Positions 44,677 through 46,694 of a stretch of DNA of 46,694 nt are shown here, piece after piece. The notes under the pieces were generated by a model. That model saw only the letters and a list, made by a program, of their open reading frames with translations. It was not told the origin of the DNA and did not search any database. Within the stretch, counting starts at the first letter, position 1. Each line of letters begins with the position of its first letter. A program made the position numbers and the translations under genes. The DNA is from JAKFWI01 sp031398975. GTDB lineage: Bacteria; Pseudomonadota; Alphaproteobacteria; Caulobacterales; Aquidulcibacteraceae. The DNA lies in assembly GCA_031398975.1 (NCBI GenBank), contig JANNOI010000025.1:1-46694 (forward strand), given 5' to 3'.

Positions 44677-46694
44677 TCAGCGCCCGGCGGAGGCGTCGAA
44701 CGTGATCGGCACCAGGGTGCGCTGGCCGTAGGCGGGGCGCCCATCGGCGGCGGTGGACGCCGCAACGAAGCTTTCCGCCGCCCGCATCGCGGCCTGGCCG
44801 AAGCCCGATCCGCCCGGCGTCTCCGACTTCACCTGGCACGACAAGCGCCCGTTCAGCAGGATGGCGCAATCGAGGATCACCCGGCCGGCCATCCCCATGC
44901 GCACCGCGCGATCGGGGTAGAGCTCGGTCAGCAAGGCTGAGCTTGGCCGTTTGAGCCAGGTGGCTTTGACATAGGACACCGTCGGCGCGGCGGGGGCGGC
45001 AGGCGCGGGCTGGGCCGGCTGCGGCTGGCTACGCGCCTCGATCTCGGGCCCGGCGGCTTTCGGCGCGGGCTCCACCGGCCGGAACGTCACCACCGGGGGC
45101 GGCGTGATCTCCTGCGGCGCGGCCACGGGCGGGGCGAGCTTTGCCGCGCCCGGGCGGGGCGTGACCCCGGCATAGTCCTGGCGGTAGCGCTCGGGCGGCT
45201 CCGGCACGGCGACCCTGGCCTCCTCGCGCCCCGGAGGGCCGTCGGGGGGAGCAGTGTCGCGGTCCAGCGCGCCGCCCTGGCTCAGGGTGGAATCGAGCGG
45301 GCCTGCGGTCTCCGCGCTGAGCAATTCCTCGCCCGCGCCGGGGGCTGCGCCGTCCGCGGGGGAGGCGCGCAGCGCATCTTCCAGGCCGGAGCGGTTATTG
45401 GCTTCCCCGCTCGGACCGTCGGTGACGCCAAAGAATTGCGCAGCGGCGTACCCGCCCCCGCCCAGCAGCGCGACAAGGAGGAGGGGGCGCCAGGCCCCGC
45501 CCTGCGCCTTGACGGGGCGGCGGCCTTTGGCGGCGGCTGTGCGGGCGGGCGCCCGGACGGGCGATCCGCGCCCCGGCGCTGCGCCGCCGGACCGCGCGCG
45601 GGCGGTCGGGCCGGTGGAACGGCTATAGCGGTCGGTCTCGTAGGAATCTGCGGCTTCGCGATCGAGCTCCTCGCGCGAAAACCGATCGGCCGGGGTGCGC
45701 GGGGGCGCGCTGCGCTCCTCGGGGAGGCGGGCGGGGGGACGCGGGGCCGCCCGGTCCCGGACCAGCCGCTCCTCGGCGAACCGCTCCTTGGCGGCTCTTT
45801 CTTGAGCGGCGCGTTCCTGTAGGGCGCGTTCTTGTAGTGCCCGTTCTTGGGCGGAGCGCTCCTGCGCCATACGCTCTTGGGCCATACGCTCTTGGGCCAT
45901 ACGCTCCTGAGCGGCGCGCTCCTGGACGGCGCGTTCTTGCGCCGCCCGCTCGTGGGCCAGGCGCTCTTGCGCCACGCGTTCCTGGGCTAGGCGCTCCTGA
46001 GCCAAGCGCTCCTGGGCGGTACGCTCGGCGATCATGCGGTCGCGTTCGTAGCGTTCCCGCTCGGCGCGTTCGGAGGCCGCACGCTCGGCGGCGGCGCGCT
46101 CCTCGGCGATGCGCTCGCGCTCGGCGCGGTCCCGCTCGAGCCGGGCATGCTGGGCCCGCCCATGGTCCAGCTGCGCGCGGGCGGCGCGTTCCTGCTCGAG
46201 GCGGTCGGCCTCGGCGCGGGCGTCGCGCTCGGCGCGCTCCCGCTCATATTGCTCGCGCTGCAAGCGCTCGCGCTCCAGATGCTGGCGTTCGGCCTCCTCG
46301 GCGCGGGCGATGTCCTCGCGGGAGCGCCCGCGGACGGGCTTGGCCTTGTTTTTCGGGTCGTGCGGCACCGGCGTGTGGGCCATGAAGCCCTTGCCGGCCG
46401 GCTTTTGCTTGGCGGTCAACCGGTCCAGCTTGTGCTGGGCGAGCTCAGAAAACAGGCTGTCGGGCCCGTAATGCTGCAGATAATCGAGATAGGCGGAGGG
46501 ATCCTTCGAATTCTCGATCCGCTTCCACGCGAGCGCTTCCTCGGTGACGCTCGGCGGGAGGCCGGGCATGCGCACCTGCGGCATGGGCGGGGGCGGGAGC
46601 GGGGCGGGGGGAGTGATATGGCTCGGCTTTAGGATCCCGCCGGAGGGTGAATCATAGCCGCGCGCCGGGTCGACTCGAGATCGTGGGTCACCAT
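44677..46694 (-). CDS. Large TonB-like protein with cytoplasmic pentapeptide coiled-coil (partial, 5' end outside window)
   Basis: Using the first in-window ATG (46584) as residue 1: a motif AWKRIENSKDPSAYLDYLQH (about 19-38) resembles the W..I..S.D..Y..YL segment seen after caspase-like and other regulatory domains; charged helices follow (about 95-188), then 17 pentapeptides of the xAQER type (189-273), a basic linker, one TM helix (about 365-386), a Pro-rich periplasmic region, and a TonB C-terminal domain (about 540-635) closely matching the tonB at 19186, including the two Cys. The frame stays open to the window edge and the added codons (GYDSPSGGILKPSHITPP then APLPPPP) look coding, so the true start is likely outside. 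Ordinary TonB proteins have almost no cytosolic part. Confidence 0.8.
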   Translation of the reverse strand, partial: GDPRSRVDPARGYDSPSGGILKPSHITPPAPLPPPPMPQVRMPGLPPSVTEEALAWKRIENSKDPSAYLDYLQHYGPDSLFSELAQHKLDRLTAKQKPAGKGFMAHTPVPHDPKNKAKPVRGRSREDIARAEEAERQHLERERLQREQYERERAERDARAEADRLEQERAARAQLDHGRAQHARLERDRAERERIAEERAAAERAASERAERERYERDRMIAERTAQERLAQERLAQERVAQERLAHERAAQERAVQERAAQERMAQERMAQERMAQERSAQERALQERALQERAAQERAAKERFAEERLVRDRAAPRPPARLPEERSAPPRTPADRFSREELDREAADSYETDRYSRSTGPTARARSGGAAPGRGSPVRAPARTAAAKGRRPVKAQGGAWRPLLLVALLGGGGYAAAQFFGVTDGPSGEANNRSGLEDALRASPADGAAPGAGEELLSAETAGPLDSTLSQGGALDRDTAPPDGPPGREEARVAVPEPPERYRQDYAGVTPRPGAAKLAPPVAAPQEITPPPVVTFRPVEPAPKAAGPEIEARSQPQPAQPAPAAPAAPTVSYVKATWLKRPSSALLTELYPDRAVRMGMAGRVILDCAILLNGRLSCQVKSETPGGSGFGQAAMRAAESFVAASTAADGRPAYGQRTLVPITFDASAGR
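45766..46020 (-). repeat. 17 x 15-bp coding tandem repeat (xAQER)
   Basis: 255 bp, exactly 17 units of 15 bp, encoding Ala-Gln-Glu-Arg-based pentapeptides. Some units are identical at DNA level (gccatacgctcttgg recurs), so length variation between strains is likely. Confidence 0.9.

Noticed and set aside
45766..46020. Regularly spaced 15-bp repeats as a CRISPR array
   Set aside because: No spacers; repeats are contiguous, in frame and encode xAQER pentapeptides in a coding gene.

Overview
The window is a very GC-rich piece of chromosome, most likely from an alphaproteobacterium of the Caulobacterales / Maricaulales / Hyphomonadaceae type. Pointers are the 16S-tRNA-Ile-tRNA-Ala-23S-5S-tRNA-fMet rRNA operon, the engB-argB-HAD gene order, a MucR regulator, a DivJ/PleC-like histidine kinase, two TonB systems, and alphaproteobacterial families such as DUF2336, DUF1036, DUF1491 and DUF6456. 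The exact genus cannot be read from the sequence.

Layout. (1) 1-4371: the 3' part of an rRNA operon on the + strand. A near-perfect 31-nt stem encloses the 23S gene, and 23S helix 25 is expanded with an internal 14-nt tandem repeat. (2) 4372-4876: a gene-free stretch with two palindromic repeats, one of which recurs inverted at 10285-10332. (3) 4877-10276: an MFS transporter, a pyroglutamyl-peptidase-like protein that has lost its catalytic triad, and a complete Mla-type lipid ABC transporter operon (permease, ATPase, MCE protein, auxiliary lipoprotein). (4) 10331-16822, minus strand: HAD phosphatase, DUF1036 protein, argB, engB, an oligopeptidase-B-like peptidase and msrB. (5) 17323-20433: exbB-exbD-exbD-tonB plus a small secreted protein. 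(6) 20524-29416: a DUF2336 protein, then a tightly overlapping ten-gene Mrp-like operon (E, F, G, MbhD/E-like, B, C, three ND/MrpD-like antiporter subunits and a small membrane protein). (7) 29577-35377: mucR, a DnaA-domain-IV-like regulator paired with a DUF6456 protein, sufE, a histidine kinase and three poorly known small genes. (8) 35395-42199: an accessory-looking stretch with a TIR-TM-Sel1 protein, prfC, a PIN/RHH toxin-antitoxin pair, a Phd antitoxin with a truncated VapC remnant, a LysE exporter and a single-chain GmrSD-like DUF262/DUF1524 nuclease. (9) 42369-46694: an S1/P1-type nuclease, a BaiN/YhiN-type flavoprotein, and an unusual large TonB-like protein with 17 cytoplasmic pentapeptide repeats, which runs off the window.

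The most interesting items are these. In the Mrp-like operon all three antiporter-type subunits lack the conserved TM5 glutamate and TM7 lysine of the family, MrpB lacks its signature motif, and the first antiporter subunit has a frameshift in a G6 run. The large TonB-like protein may have an upstream domain outside the window. The TIR, TA and GmrSD genes cluster around prfC. The pyroglutamyl-peptidase-like protein appears catalytically dead. All motif comparisons were done by eye; no database search or structure prediction was run.
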